This document shows positions 1 to 6,602 of a stretch of 15,386 bases of DNA, in pieces. Source of the DNA: JAZGBC01 sp036444495 (GTDB lineage Bacteria; Pseudomonadota; Alphaproteobacteria; Kiloniellales; J153); NCBI GenBank assembly GCA_036444495.1, contig JAZGBC010000081.1, forward strand, positions 1 to 15,386, in the 5' to 3' direction. Positions within the stretch are counted from its first letter, which is position 1. Every line of letters begins with the position of its first letter. The notes beneath the pieces were generated by a model. The model saw only the letters and a list, made by a program, of their open reading frames with translations, searched no databases and was not told the origin of the DNA. The position numbers were made by a program, and so were the translations under genes.

Positions 1-240
1 CACGAGCTCTTCGCCGACAGCGACCAGGCCGCACGCATCAAGATGTGCGAGGATTGCCGCGTCATCGTCCAGTTCGAAGCGGGCGACGATCCCTTCAAGG
101 GACCCGACCGGCCCAAGCCGCGCACCACCGAGGACTACCTGCGCGAGGCCGAGGTCGAGGAGGCCCGCGCCAAGGTGCTGGCCGAACGCGCCGAGGCTGA
201 GAAGGCCGGCGGCGGCAACGGCCACGATCCCGAAGGCTGA
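1..240 (+). CDS. C-terminal part of an unrecognised protein with a CxxC pair
   Basis: The frame is open from the first base and stops at 238-240, so only the last 79 residues are visible; the ATG at 43 lies inside the gene and need not be its start. The readable part has a short acidic segment, then MCEDCRVIVQFE, whose CxxC pair could be half of a zinc site. After it come a proline/lysine-rich linker and a long Glu/Ala/Arg helix (EAEVEEARAKVLAERAEAEK) ending in a Gly-rich tail. That pattern looks like a soluble protein with a charged C-terminal helix. I do not recognise the family and assign no function. It lies about 100 nt upstream of the peptidase gene on the same strand, so co-transcription is possible. 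The coding call rests on third-position GC bias and plausible protein composition. Confidence 0.7.
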   Translation, partial: HELFADSDQAARIKMCEDCRVIVQFEAGDDPFKGPDRPKPRTTEDYLREAEVEEARAKVLAERAEAEKAGGGNGHDPEG

Positions 241-342
241 ACGGAAACCTACGTTTTCAAAGCCGTTCAGACTTCGTAGAGTCTTTCTTCTTTAGAGTCG
301 CTGGCCTCCATCGCCGATAGCGGTTTTTCGCGCCTTCACCCC

Positions 343-1230
343 ATGCCCGATCTCGACCCACGCCTCAATGCCTACCGCCCCGACCTGGCGGCCGAATCGC
401 TCGAGGGCCGGGTCGAGGCGGCGCGCTTCACGGCCGGCCATCCCGCCCAAGTCGCGCGCGGTGTCGCGGACCTGCGGCGCCGGCCCGGCGCCGGCGAGCC
501 GCTCGATAGCCAACTCCTCTCCGGCGAGGTGGTGACCGTCTACGACGAGGCCGGGGGCTGGGCCTGGGTGCAGAACGAAACGGACGGCTACGTCGGCTAT
601 GTGGAGAGCGCGGCGCTGGGACGCGAGGCCGCGGAAACGACCCACGCCGTGACGGTACTTCGTACCTTCCTGTTTCCCGTGCCCGACCTGAAGGCCCCCC
701 CGCTCGACGCGCTCAGCATGACCGGCAGCGTTGCCGTCGGCGGAACCGATGGCGCCTACAGCCAGGTCCGCTTCGGCGGGCAGCAGGGCTGGCTCTACAG
801 CCGTCACCTGGCGCCGCTCGGTGACAGCGCGCCCGACTACGTTGAGACCGCGCTGCAATTCCTCGGCGTACCTTACCTTTGGGGCGGCAAGGGCAGCCTG
901 GGGATGGACTGTTCGGGCCACATCCAGGTGGTGCTCGCGCGCGCCGGCATCCCCTGCCCGCGCGACAGCGACACACAGGCCGAAAGCCTGGGCCAGGCGG
1001 TGGATTGGCAGCCGGGCCGGACCAGGCTGCAACGCGGCGACCTTATATACTTCCCGGGACACGTGGCCATCGCGCTGGACGAGACCCAGGTGGTCAGCGC
1101 CAACGCCCATGCCATGATGGTCTCCATCGAGCCGCTCAGCGAGCTGGAAGAACGCGTCAAGGCCGAAAGCGGCGGCACAGGGATCACCGCCGTGCGGCGG
1201 TTGGCTAGGCCAGCGGTTGCGGCCGTCTAG
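343..1230 (+). CDS. C40 family (NlpC/P60) peptidase with SH3-like domains
   Basis: The 295-residue protein fits bacterial NlpC/P60 cysteine peptidases, which cut peptide stems of peptidoglycan. Two SH3-like segments, about residues 40-95 and 100-158, come before the catalytic domain at about 163-288; they probably bind the wall. The expected triad is readable: Cys190 in GMDCSG, His240 in FPGHVAI and His256 in ANAHAM. The GVPYLWGGK motif before the cysteine is also typical. No signal peptide is visible at the N-terminus, a pattern often seen in the cytosolic, alphaproteobacterial members of this type, so export is uncertain. The ATG at 343 is the first usable start in the frame; no strong Shine-Dalgarno sequence precedes it. 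Family assignment is firm, the exact substrate is not. Confidence 0.93.
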   Translation: MPDLDPRLNAYRPDLAAESLEGRVEAARFTAGHPAQVARGVADLRRRPGAGEPLDSQLLSGEVVTVYDEAGGWAWVQNETDGYVGYVESAALGREAAETTHAVTVLRTFLFPVPDLKAPPLDALSMTGSVAVGGTDGAYSQVRFGGQQGWLYSRHLAPLGDSAPDYVETALQFLGVPYLWGGKGSLGMDCSGHIQVVLARAGIPCPRDSDTQAESLGQAVDWQPGRTRLQRGDLIYFPGHVAIALDETQVVSANAHAMMVSIEPLSELEERVKAESGGTGITAVRRLARPAVAAV

Positions 1231-1286
1231 GGGCGCCGCCCCGAAGCCCCCTTACCCTGATATGGATCAAGGCGGGCGCGGGGCCG

Positions 1287-1307
1287 GGCGGGCTACAAAA
1301 GCCCACC
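1287..1307 (-). terminator. Hairpin between convergent genes, terminator-like
   Basis: GGCGGGCT (1287-1294) pairs with AGCCCACC (1300-1307) through eight positions (one wobble on the minus strand), around a five-base loop. It sits 13 nt past the stop of the minus-strand membrane protein gene and 57 nt past the stop of the plus-strand peptidase gene. No clear T-run follows on either strand, so termination is inferred from position and stem strength. Confidence 0.4.
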
Positions 1308-1320
1308 TGTCCGGGCGCGC

Positions 1321-1644
1321 CTATCTGGGCGGCGGCGGGCCCGAACCTTTGCCGAATTGGTCCTCACAGAAGGCCTCGGCCCGGCTCTTGAAGAGGCTGG
1401 CCCGATTGGCGTCGATCGTGCCGGTCTCGCGCATCTCGGCGATATCGGCCAGACGCGGGGCCAGGCAAAGGGCGACGGGGTCGTCGGGCGCCGGCCCGGC
1501 AGCCTGATCCGGCGGAAAGAGGAGGTCCCGGCTGATCCAGGCCAGGAGTGCCGCCATGAGCAGGAAGACGGCGAAAGCCAGGACCCGGGCCAGGGGCCGG
1601 TCCAGCGTGCTCCGAGGCCGCTCGGGGTTGGGCGCGGCTGGCAT
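1321..1644 (-). CDS. Small single-pass membrane protein, unknown function
   Basis: This 107-residue protein starts at the ATG at 1644. An in-frame extension upstream to 1842 exists, but it would overlap the moaA start and its residues look non-coding, so I prefer the short form. Residues 20-38 (RVLAFAVFLLMAALLAWIS) form one clear membrane helix after a short basic N-terminus, which suggests the rest lies in the periplasm. The outer part has two cysteines, Cys60 and Cys93, that could form a disulfide, and a segment (ADIAEMRETGTIDANRA) that reads like a conserved helical pair. I do not recognise a named family. No strong ribosome binding site is visible. The gene is divergent from moaA with about 160 nt between them; no functional link is shown. 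Confidence 0.65.
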   Translation of the reverse strand: MPAAPNPERPRSTLDRPLARVLAFAVFLLMAALLAWISRDLLFPPDQAAGPAPDDPVALCLAPRLADIAEMRETGTIDANRASLFKSRAEAFCEDQFGKGSGPPPPR

Positions 1645-1793
1645 GGTCCGCAAGTTAAATGACAGCCGCGTGACTTGCCAAGTAGGCGTAAATGGCGCAA
1701 TTCCGTAACAAGCTTGGGGGTGAAATGGTCGGCATAGCCCGCTATGATCCCTGGGTGGGACAAGAAATAGCACTGCAAAATCTAGGGTTTCCC

Positions 1794-1799
1794 GGGAGA
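1794..1799 (+). promoter_or_regulatory. Ribosome binding site of moaA
   Basis: GGGAGA lies 5 nt before a GTG codon at 1805. It settles the GTG start of moaA, since no ATG is available nearby in the frame. A TATGAT hexamer at 1743-1748 could be a -10 element, but I see no matching -35 box. Confidence 0.65.
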
Positions 1800-1804
1800 T
1801 ATTC

Positions 1805-2806
1805 GTGACGGACTTGATCGATCCCTTTGGCCGGGCGGTCACCTATCTGAGAGTTTCGGTCACCGACCGCTGCGACTTCCGCTGTGGCTACTGCATGTCG
1901 GAAAACATGACCTTCCTGCCCAAGGCCGAGATCCTGACGCTTGAGGAACTGGACCGCTCGTGCAGCGCCTTCGTGCGCCTGGGCGTGCGCAAGCTGCGCA
2001 TGACCGGTGGCGAGCCCCTTGTCCGGCGCAACATCATGCACCTCTTCCGCGGCCTCGCGCGGCACCTGGAGACGGGCGCGCTGGACGAACTCACGCTGAC
2101 CACCAACGGCAGCCAGCTCGACCGCTTCGCCCACGAACTGGCCGACCTCGGCATGAAACGGATCAACGTCTCGCTCGACACCCTCGATGCGGACAAGTTC
2201 CGCGCCATCACCCGCTGGGGCAGCCTGGACAAGGTCATGGCCGGGCTGGAGGCCGCCAAGGCCGCCGGCCTGCGGGTCAAGATCAACGCGGTGGCCTTGA
2301 GGGGCATCAACGACGATGAATTCCACCGCCTGGTCGCCTGGTGCGGCGAGGAAGGCTTCGACCTCACCTTCATCGAGGTCATGCCGCTGGGTGAGCTGGG
2401 CGAGGGCGTGCGCCTCGACCAATACCTGCCGCTCTCCATGGTGCGCGCCAAGCTGAAAGAGCGTTGGACGCTCGAGGAAATCGACTACAAGAGCGGCGGG
2501 CCGGCGCGCTATGCCCGCGTCAAGGAGACCGGCGGACGCCTGGGTTTCATCACCCCCATGACCCACAACTTCTGTGAAAGCTGCAATCGTGTGCGCCTGA
2601 CCTGCACGGGCACGCTTTATATGTGCCTGGGCCAGTCGGATGCCGCCGACCTGCGCGCGCCCCTGCGCGGCAGCGAAAGCGACGAGCTCCTGGAAGAGGC
2701 CATCCGCGAGGCCATCACGCGCAAGCCCAAGGGCCACGACTTCGTCATCGACCGGCGCAACAAGAATCCAGCCGTAGGCCGCCACATGAGCGTCACGGGC
2801 GGCTAA
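1805..2806 (+). CDS. moaA: GTP 3',8-cyclase MoaA (molybdopterin synthesis)
   Basis: MoaA is a radical SAM enzyme that, with MoaC, turns GTP into cyclic pyranopterin monophosphate, the first step toward the molybdenum cofactor. All diagnostic parts are present in 333 residues, the normal length. The N-terminal radical SAM cluster is Cys23, Cys27, Cys30 (CDFRCGYC), followed by the SAM-binding TGGEPL at 67-72. The second, C-terminal 4Fe-4S cluster is Cys257, Cys260 and Cys274 with the CX2CX13C spacing. Arginines in NRVRLTCTG contact substrate in this family. The protein ends in the Gly-Gly tail that is required for activity in characterised MoaA. It starts at GTG (1805) behind a good ribosome binding site. 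No moaC or other mo genes are in the window. It converges with the next minus-strand gene, leaving 7 nt between stop codons. Confidence 0.97.
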   Translation: MTDLIDPFGRAVTYLRVSVTDRCDFRCGYCMSENMTFLPKAEILTLEELDRSCSAFVRLGVRKLRMTGGEPLVRRNIMHLFRGLARHLETGALDELTLTTNGSQLDRFAHELADLGMKRINVSLDTLDADKFRAITRWGSLDKVMAGLEAAKAAGLRVKINAVALRGINDDEFHRLVAWCGEEGFDLTFIEVMPLGELGEGVRLDQYLPLSMVRAKLKERWTLEEIDYKSGGPARYARVKETGGRLGFITPMTHNFCESCNRVRLTCTGTLYMCLGQSDAADLRAPLRGSESDELLEEAIREAITRKPKGHDFVIDRRNKNPAVGRHMSVTGG

Positions 2807-2813
2807 TTCACCC

Positions 2814-3329
2814 CTACTTGATGATCACCTGGTGCGCGAAGTCGCGCCCGTTGGAGATGGTGATCTGCTTGAAGCCCAGCATCTTGGCCAAGTCGAAGAA
2901 GGTGAACCAGTCGCGCACGCCCATGTCCTTGAAGGCGGGCAGCATGCGCGCGCTTGCGGTCATGTTGGCGAAAAGCGCCCGCGCCCGGTAGAGCGTGTCG
3001 AGGTGCCCGTCGACCAGGGCAACGATGATCAGTTTCTCGCCCTCGGTCCCCTTGGCGAAGATGGCCTCTTGCGGCGGATACTCCCGGTGCAGCCGGTCGT
3101 TCGAGATTCCGGTGACGAAACCGATCCGGGTCTCCCGGTTGGCGTTGAGCAGCGTCTGACTGCGCGCCTCGTAGACCTCGCGCGTGGCCGGCTCCGGATA
3201 GTAGTAGCCGGCGTGCCGGTCCTTCTTGAGCTCGCTCTGGGCCCGGGCCGGAACGCCCGTCGCCACGAGCAGCCCGGACAGAACAAGCAGAAAAACGACC
3301 GCGCGCGCCGCCGCGCCTGATCCCCGCAT
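2814..3329 (-). CDS. Small exported protein next to moaA, function unknown
   Basis: The 171-residue product begins MRGSGAAARAVVFLLVL, a typical Sec signal peptide with a likely cut near the ARA-Q site (about residue 30). The mature part holds DRHAGYYYPEP, followed by a mixed alpha/beta region with an IGFVTGIS strand and a C-terminal LGFKQITISNGRDFAHQVIIK strand-helix pattern. I believe close relatives in Rhodospirillales carry the label 'molybdopterin-guanine dinucleotide biosynthesis protein A', but nothing here resembles the MobA nucleotidyltransferase (no LxGGxS/RMG motif, and it is exported), so I would not keep that name. The start was chosen at ATG 3329: GGAGG at 3337-3341 stands 7 nt away, while an upstream GTG at 3332 is only 4 nt away. 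It converges with moaA. Confidence 0.85.
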   Translation of the reverse strand: MRGSGAAARAVVFLLVLSGLLVATGVPARAQSELKKDRHAGYYYPEPATREVYEARSQTLLNANRETRIGFVTGISNDRLHREYPPQEAIFAKGTEGEKLIIVALVDGHLDTLYRARALFANMTASARMLPAFKDMGVRDWFTFFDLAKMLGFKQITISNGRDFAHQVIIK

Positions 3330-3404
3330 CACATAACCTCCAACCTGGCTTTTTTTATTGCCTTAGCTTGGCCCAGAGGCCCGGCCCCTGGCAAGCGGGC
3401 GAGG

Positions 3405-3433
3405 CTGACGCCCACGGAGGGCCGCGCTATACT
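3405..3433 (+). promoter_or_regulatory. Candidate sigma-70-type promoter for NAD kinase
   Basis: CTGACG (3405-3410) and TATACT (3428-3433) are separated by 17 nt and stand about 50 nt before the start codon of the kinase gene. Both hexamers are close to TTGACA and TATAAT. GAGGGA at 3468-3473 is the likely ribosome binding site, 11 nt before the ATG. Confidence 0.55.
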
Positions 3434-3484
3434 CCGCGCCCGCGCCGCGCACCCGCGGCGCCTGCACGAGGGAAGTCACCGGCC

Positions 3485-4252
3485 ATGAGCGATCCGAGCA
3501 TCGCCTTTACCGCCAGCGATACCGAGGAAGCGCAGGCGGCCCTGAAACGCCTGGCCGCGCGCTACCCGGGTGTCGCACCCGAGGAGGCCGATATCGTCGT
3601 CGCCCTGGGCGGCGACGGATTCGTGCTGGAGACGTTGCACGCCTACCTGGAGCGGGGCACGCCCATCTACGGCATGAACCGCGGCACCGTGGGTTTCCTC
3701 ATGAACCAATACGACGAGGAGAACCTGCCCGCCCGGCTCGCCCGCGCCGAGGAGGTCATCCTCCACCCGTTGGCCATGAGCGCCACCTCGCTCGACGGCG
3801 AGACGGTGAACGCGCTGGCGATCAACGAAGTCTCGCTGCTGCGCGAGGGGCGTCAGGCGGCCAAGCTGAAGATCTCCATCGACGGCATCACGCGCATGGA
3901 GGAGCTGGTATGCGACGGCGTATTGCTGGCGACACCCGCGGGCTCGACTGCCTATAACGTCTCGGCCTACGGCCCCATCGTGCCGATCGGCGCCCAGCTC
4001 CTGGCGCTGACGCCGATCAGCGCCTTCCGGCCGCGGCGCTGGCGCGGCGCCCTGCTGCCCAACACCTCCGAGGTCTTGATCGAGGTGCTCGAAGCCGAGA
4101 AACGGCCGGTCAGCGCCACCGCCGACTTCACCGAGGTGCGCGATGTGGCGCGCGTCGAGGTACACGAGGAGGGCGCGGTGAATTTGCGCCTGCTGTTCGA
4201 CCCGGAGCACGACCTGGAGGAGCGCATCATCAAGGAGCAGTTCCTGCCCTGA
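3485..4252 (+). CDS. nadK: NAD kinase
   Basis: NAD kinase phosphorylates NAD+ with ATP to make NADP+ in the cytoplasm. The 255-residue protein has the family signature GGDG at 42-45, where the aspartate is catalytic, the NE pair at 114-115 (INEVSLLR) and the nucleotide-binding DGVLLATPAGSTAY stretch at 144-157. Length matches the compact bacterial form, which lacks the long N-terminal extension of eukaryotic enzymes. The frame is open further upstream to 3368, but that part overlaps the promoter region and reads as low-complexity Pro/Arg, so the ATG at 3485 is preferred; the mature sequence starts MSDPSIAFTAS as in relatives. It is monocistronic by position: divergent from the exported protein gene and convergent with higA. 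Confidence 0.95.
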   Translation: MSDPSIAFTASDTEEAQAALKRLAARYPGVAPEEADIVVALGGDGFVLETLHAYLERGTPIYGMNRGTVGFLMNQYDEENLPARLARAEEVILHPLAMSATSLDGETVNALAINEVSLLREGRQAAKLKISIDGITRMEELVCDGVLLATPAGSTAYNVSAYGPIVPIGAQLLALTPISAFRPRRWRGALLPNTSEVLIEVLEAEKRPVSATADFTEVRDVARVEVHEEGAVNLRLLFDPEHDLEERIIKEQFLP

Positions 4253-4254
4253 TG

Positions 4255-4272
4255 CGGGCCCCGTTCGGCCCG
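4255..4272. terminator. Hairpin between convergent nadK and higA
   Basis: CGGGCC (4255-4260) and GGCCCG (4267-4272) form a perfect six-base stem around a six-base loop, starting 3 nt after the nadK stop codon and 15 nt past the higA stop on the other strand. It has no T-run, so a bidirectional terminator is an inference from position. Confidence 0.4.
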
Positions 4273-4286
4273 GACCCGGAGCGGTG

Positions 4287-4679
4287 CTAAGCTGCGCGCG
4301 ATTTGCGCTTGGTCCGGCGCTTTCCACTCTCTCCGATCAGAACCTCCGCCGGAATTTGAAGCTTGTCTCTCAGGTTCCGTATCATTCTCAGGGTGAGCGG
4401 ACGCGAACTATTCAGAATCTCGGCCACCCGCCCGCGCGGGCCGATCAAGGGTTCAAGGTCCTTTCGCGTCAGCCCCTGCTGCTCCATGCGAAACTTTATC
4501 GCCTCGATCGGGTCCGGCGCATCGATCGGATGGTGCTTGGCTTCATGGGCCTCGACCAGGGTGGTCAGAACCTCCAAACGATCACCATCCGCTGTGCCGG
4601 CCTTGGCGTCCATGAGCCCCTCGATCTCCTCCAGGGCGGCCTGATAGTCGGCCTCGCTCTTAATCGGCTTGATATCCAT
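4287..4679 (-). CDS. higA: HigA-type antitoxin, helix-turn-helix
   Basis: The 130-residue protein resembles HigA antitoxins of the COG5499 type. Those proteins bind and neutralise the HigB mRNA interferase and repress their own operon. An acidic N-terminal helical part (residues 1-55, DYQAALEEIEGLMD then TLVEAHEAKHHPI) precedes a helix-turn-helix at about 58-111 (IEAIKFRMEQQGLTRKDLEPLIG, then RVAEILNSSRPLTLRMI). It ends in a basic tail KRRTKRKSR. The start at ATG 4679 is supported by GGAGG at 4689-4693, 9 nt away; an in-frame ATG at 4688 touches the same motif and is too close. The gene begins 41 nt after the end of the toxin gene, the toxin-first order usual for higBA. Its GC content is near that of the window, unlike the toxin. 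Confidence 0.9.
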   Translation of the reverse strand: MDIKPIKSEADYQAALEEIEGLMDAKAGTADGDRLEVLTTLVEAHEAKHHPIDAPDPIEAIKFRMEQQGLTRKDLEPLIGPRGRVAEILNSSRPLTLRMIRNLRDKLQIPAEVLIGESGKRRTKRKSRAA

Positions 4680-4720
4680 GCGGCGCATCCTCCTTGGTTG
4701 CCGACGCAAGCGTGAAAAAT

Positions 4721-5014
4721 TCATATTTTTTCAGCATTTATATTGTCGTATTCCCTATGAGTTCCCACGAACCGTATGTATACAATACTATAATCGTAAT
4801 TGATCTTAACAATTAATCGATATTTATTGCCACAAATATTAAAAACAACACGATTGTCACCTATTATACTCGCGTGACCATATCGTTTCTTGATGTCGCT
4901 TGGGGTCTTCCAGTCCGTCTTGCCCGCCTCCGCGAACCAGGCCCTAAGCTGCTGCTCGCTATCGCGGTGCCTTCGCCAGAAATCCCTTAGCGCCTTTCGC
5001 GATATGACCCTCAT
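4721..5014 (-). CDS. higB: HigB-type toxin (mRNA interferase)
   Basis: This 97-residue protein matches the HigB_toxin family (PF09907), ribosome-dependent mRNA endonucleases of the RelE fold. Hallmark stretches are readable: TPSDIKKRYGHASI at 37-50, NRVVFNICGNKYRLIVKINY at 54-73 and VYIRFVGTHREYD at 78-90. The length is standard. ATG 5014 is chosen because family members begin MRVIS(R/K); a 5-codon upstream extension to 5029 lacks support. No strong ribosome binding site is visible, consistent with low translation. The gene is AT-rich: bases 4741-4860 hold 37 G/C out of 120, against 73 of 120 at 4441-4560 inside higA, a sign of foreign origin. Residues appear intact, so an active toxin is likely but not shown. 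Confidence 0.92.
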   Translation of the reverse strand: MRVISRKALRDFWRRHRDSEQQLRAWFAEAGKTDWKTPSDIKKRYGHASIIGDNRVVFNICGNKYRLIVKINYDYSIVYIRFVGTHREYDNINAEKI

Positions 5015-5031
5015 AAAACACCATATCATGG

Positions 5032-5076
5032 TCCCGAATTGGGATCAAGATAAATGTTCCCGATTTGGGATCAAAG
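5032..5076 (-). promoter_or_regulatory. higBA promoter with two operator-like repeats
   Basis: Two near-identical copies, TCCCGAATTGGGATCAAG (5032-5049) and TCCCGATTTGGGATCAAAG (5058-5076), are 26 bp apart. Each holds a short inverted repeat, TCCC-N5-GGGA. Read on the minus strand, TTGATC (5074-5069) and TATCTT (5052-5047), separated by 16 nt, form a credible -35/-10 pair that lies inside and between the repeats, 33 nt before the higB ATG. That is the layout expected for autorepression by HigA, alone or with HigB. HigA binding here is inference. Confidence 0.7.
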
Positions 5077-5133
5077 AGATGAAAAGAATTATGCGGGGCC
5101 TCCTGCCGGGGCTCAAGAAATGCGAGAAAGATG

Positions 5134-5161
5134 GAGCCCCCGCCGTTCGGGGCGAGGGCTC
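5134..5161. repeat. Hairpin in the gap between higB and the DUF1127 gene
   Basis: GAGCCC-C-CGCC (5134-5144) pairs with GGCG-A-GGGCTC (5151-5161): ten pairs, one mismatch, a six-base loop. On the minus strand it is followed by a T-rich stretch (CATCTTTCTC), so it may end transcripts of the DUF1127 gene before they reach higB. Confidence 0.4.
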
Positions 5162-5172
5162 AAGGGGGGACA

Positions 5173-5208
5173 GGGCCGGAAATGGCGTCTACCACACGTC
5201 TCCGGCCC
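5173..5208 (-). terminator. Stem-loop just after the DUF1127 gene
   Basis: GGGCCGGA (5173-5180) and TCCGGCCC (5201-5208) are perfect eight-base arms around a 20-base loop. The stem begins 17 nt past the minus-strand stop codon. There is no T-run; it could serve as a terminator or as a 3' mRNA-protecting hairpin. Confidence 0.35.
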
Positions 5209-5225
5209 GGCCCGGTGGCGTCCGA

Positions 5226-5468
5226 TCAGCAGCGCCAGAAGGGCTTGCTGGCTTCGATATCCACGTCGGCATGGGACAGCCCCATATCGCGCAGCATCCG
5301 GTCGTCAAGGCTGGCCAGATGGGTCCGCTGGGCGGCGCGCTCCTGCCAGATCAGCAGGGTCTCGAAGAGCGCGGCGGGCAGGCGCAGCAGGTGGCCGAAG
5401 AAGTCCTGGGCCAGCTCGGAGGCCCGGACGGACGACGAAATCGGCTCGTGGCAACGAACGTATGTCAT
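5226..5468 (-). CDS. DUF1127 domain small protein
   Basis: The 80-residue protein carries a DUF1127 domain at about 37-75: LLIWQERAAQRTHLASLDDR, then MLRDMGLSHADV. The Arg-rich helix and the LxDRxLxDxGLSxxD pattern are diagnostic. Such small proteins are common in alphaproteobacteria; some influence phosphate and carbon metabolism or RNA turnover in Agrobacterium, but the role of this one is unknown. The start is ATG 5468, 6 nt after AAGGAGG, rather than the upstream in-frame ATG at 5501. It is divergent from a LysR regulator; in Brucella the LysR protein VtlR directly activates several small DUF1127 genes, so regulation by the neighbour is likely by analogy. Confidence 0.9.
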   Translation of the reverse strand: MTYVRCHEPISSSVRASELAQDFFGHLLRLPAALFETLLIWQERAAQRTHLASLDDRMLRDMGLSHADVDIEASKPFWRC

Positions 5469-5569
5469 CTCAAACCTCCTTATCCGATTGTAGCCCGACA
5501 ATCCGGGCCGGTTGATCCATAACTAAGCTTTCCTGCCTTAAATACGGCCTATTGCCAATCCGTACAAAC

Positions 5570-5583
5570 GATGATATTTCATC
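5570..5583. promoter_or_regulatory. Short palindrome in the LysR/DUF1127 divergent region
   Basis: GATGATATTTCATC has perfect five-base arms (GATGA and TCATC) around TATT. It lies directly next to the larger palindrome at 5584-5610, in the AT-rich part of the gap. A second regulator half-site is possible; chance is not excluded. Confidence 0.3.
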
Positions 5584-5610
5584 TTTCGGATTAATATAAC
5601 TAATCTGAAA
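5584..5610. promoter_or_regulatory. 27-bp palindrome, probable LysR operator
   Basis: The arms TTTCGGATTA (5584-5593) and TAATCTGAAA (5601-5610) match at nine of ten positions around a seven-base AT centre. The core ATTA-N7-TAAT contains the T-N11-A pattern known for LysR-type binding sites. It ends 3 nt before the LysR ATG, a position suited to autorepression, and lies about 115 nt upstream of the divergent DUF1127 start, where an activator could act. Protein binding is inference. Confidence 0.6.
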
Positions 5611-5613
5611 AAC

Positions 5614-6552
5614 ATGGTCCGGCGCCTGCCCCCGCTCAATGCCCTGCGCGCCTTCGAGGCCGCCGCCCGGCACCTCTCCTTCACCAAGGCGGCCGAGGAG
5701 CTTTTCGTCACCCAGGCCGCGGTCAGCCATCAGGTCAAGGCGCTGGAGGAGACCTTGGGCATTCAGCTCTTCCGCCGTTTCAACCGCCGGCTCATGCTGA
5801 CCGACGCGGGCCAAGCCTACCTGCCGGCGCTGACCGAGGCCTTCGACGGGATCGACACGGCGAGCAGGCGCCTGCGCGCCGAGGACGAGGCCGGGCCGCT
5901 CAAGGTCAGCGTGGCAAACTCACTCGCCGCCAAATGGCTGCTTCCCCGTCTGCCGAGGTTCCAAAAACGGCATCCGGAGATCGACGTCGTCGTTTCGGCC
6001 TCGGACCTATCGGTCGATTTCTCGCGCGACGACTTCGATATGGGAATCCGCTTCGGGCGCGGCGATTATCCGGGCCTGCGGGTCGATCTCCTGATGCGGG
6101 ACTGGGTCTTTCCCCTGTGCAGTCCGGCCCTGATGGACGGCCCTCATCCGCTCCAGTCCCCCGCGGACCTCAAGCGGCACACGCTCTTGCACGAGGAGCG
6201 CACCCGCGGCGAATTTCCGGGCTGGAGCGAGTGGCTGGAGACCGTCGGGGTGAGCGATGTCAATCCGGAGCGTGGCCCGGTTTACAGCCACGCCAGCCTG
6301 GTCCTCCAGGCCGCCATCGACGGCCAGGGCGTGGCGCTTACCCGCGGCTCTCTGGCGGCACTGGACCTGGAGGCCAGGCGCCTGGTGCAGCCCTTCGGTC
6401 CCGCGCTGCCCTCCAGCTTCTCCTGTTATGTCGTTACCCCGCCCGCGGCCACCGACCGGCCCAAGGTGAAGGCCTTCCGCGACTGGCTGTTCGAGGAGGT
6501 TGAAGCCGGGCCGGGCCCGGCCTCCATGTACCAGGGCGGATCGTCTCTTTAA
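5614..6552 (+). CDS. LysR-type transcriptional regulator, GcvA/VtlR-like
   Basis: The 312-residue protein has the standard LysR layout. The winged helix-turn-helix lies at about 5-65, with PPLNALRAFEAAARHLSFTK and the recognition helix region VTQAAVSHQVKALEETLG typical of GcvA-group members. A linker helix follows, then an effector-binding domain from about 95 to 295 (LKVSVANSLAAKWLLPRL, DMGIRFGRGDYPGL, VYSHASLVLQAAIDGQGVAL). GcvA itself controls glycine cleavage, but most relatives do not; gcv genes are absent here. Its divergent partner is a DUF1127 gene, the pairing known for VtlR/LsrB-type regulators in Rhizobiales. A palindrome sits directly before the ATG at 5614, and no Shine-Dalgarno sequence is visible. 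The argE-like gene downstream on the same strand could be read through but has its own ribosome binding site. Confidence 0.94.
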   Translation: MVRRLPPLNALRAFEAAARHLSFTKAAEELFVTQAAVSHQVKALEETLGIQLFRRFNRRLMLTDAGQAYLPALTEAFDGIDTASRRLRAEDEAGPLKVSVANSLAAKWLLPRLPRFQKRHPEIDVVVSASDLSVDFSRDDFDMGIRFGRGDYPGLRVDLLMRDWVFPLCSPALMDGPHPLQSPADLKRHTLLHEERTRGEFPGWSEWLETVGVSDVNPERGPVYSHASLVLQAAIDGQGVALTRGSLAALDLEARRLVQPFGPALPSSFSCYVVTPPAATDRPKVKAFRDWLFEEVEAGPGPASMYQGGSSL

Positions 6553-6602
6553 CCCATCAAGGACTGGCCAGCCCACTGCGCCTCTGCCATCTTCCCAGGC
6601 CA

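Noticed and set aside
277..299. Direct repeat TAGAGTC (277-283, 293-299) before the peptidase gene
   Set aside because: Seven bases with no symmetry or promoter context; not enough to claim a site.
312..327. Terminator-like CCG-ATAG-CGG followed by T5 just before the peptidase start
   Set aside because: The stem is only three or four pairs long, too weak for an intrinsic terminator.
1645..1804. Possible molybdenum cofactor riboswitch upstream of moaA
   Set aside because: I looked for the multi-stem Moco motif and saw only short repeats (ACTTG/CAAGT at 1673-1683). The leader is too short and shows no convincing fold.
1742..2785. 347-residue minus-strand frame opposite moaA
   Set aside because: It is the antisense shadow of an intact moaA. 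Such long shadows are common in GC-rich genes and no family motif is visible.
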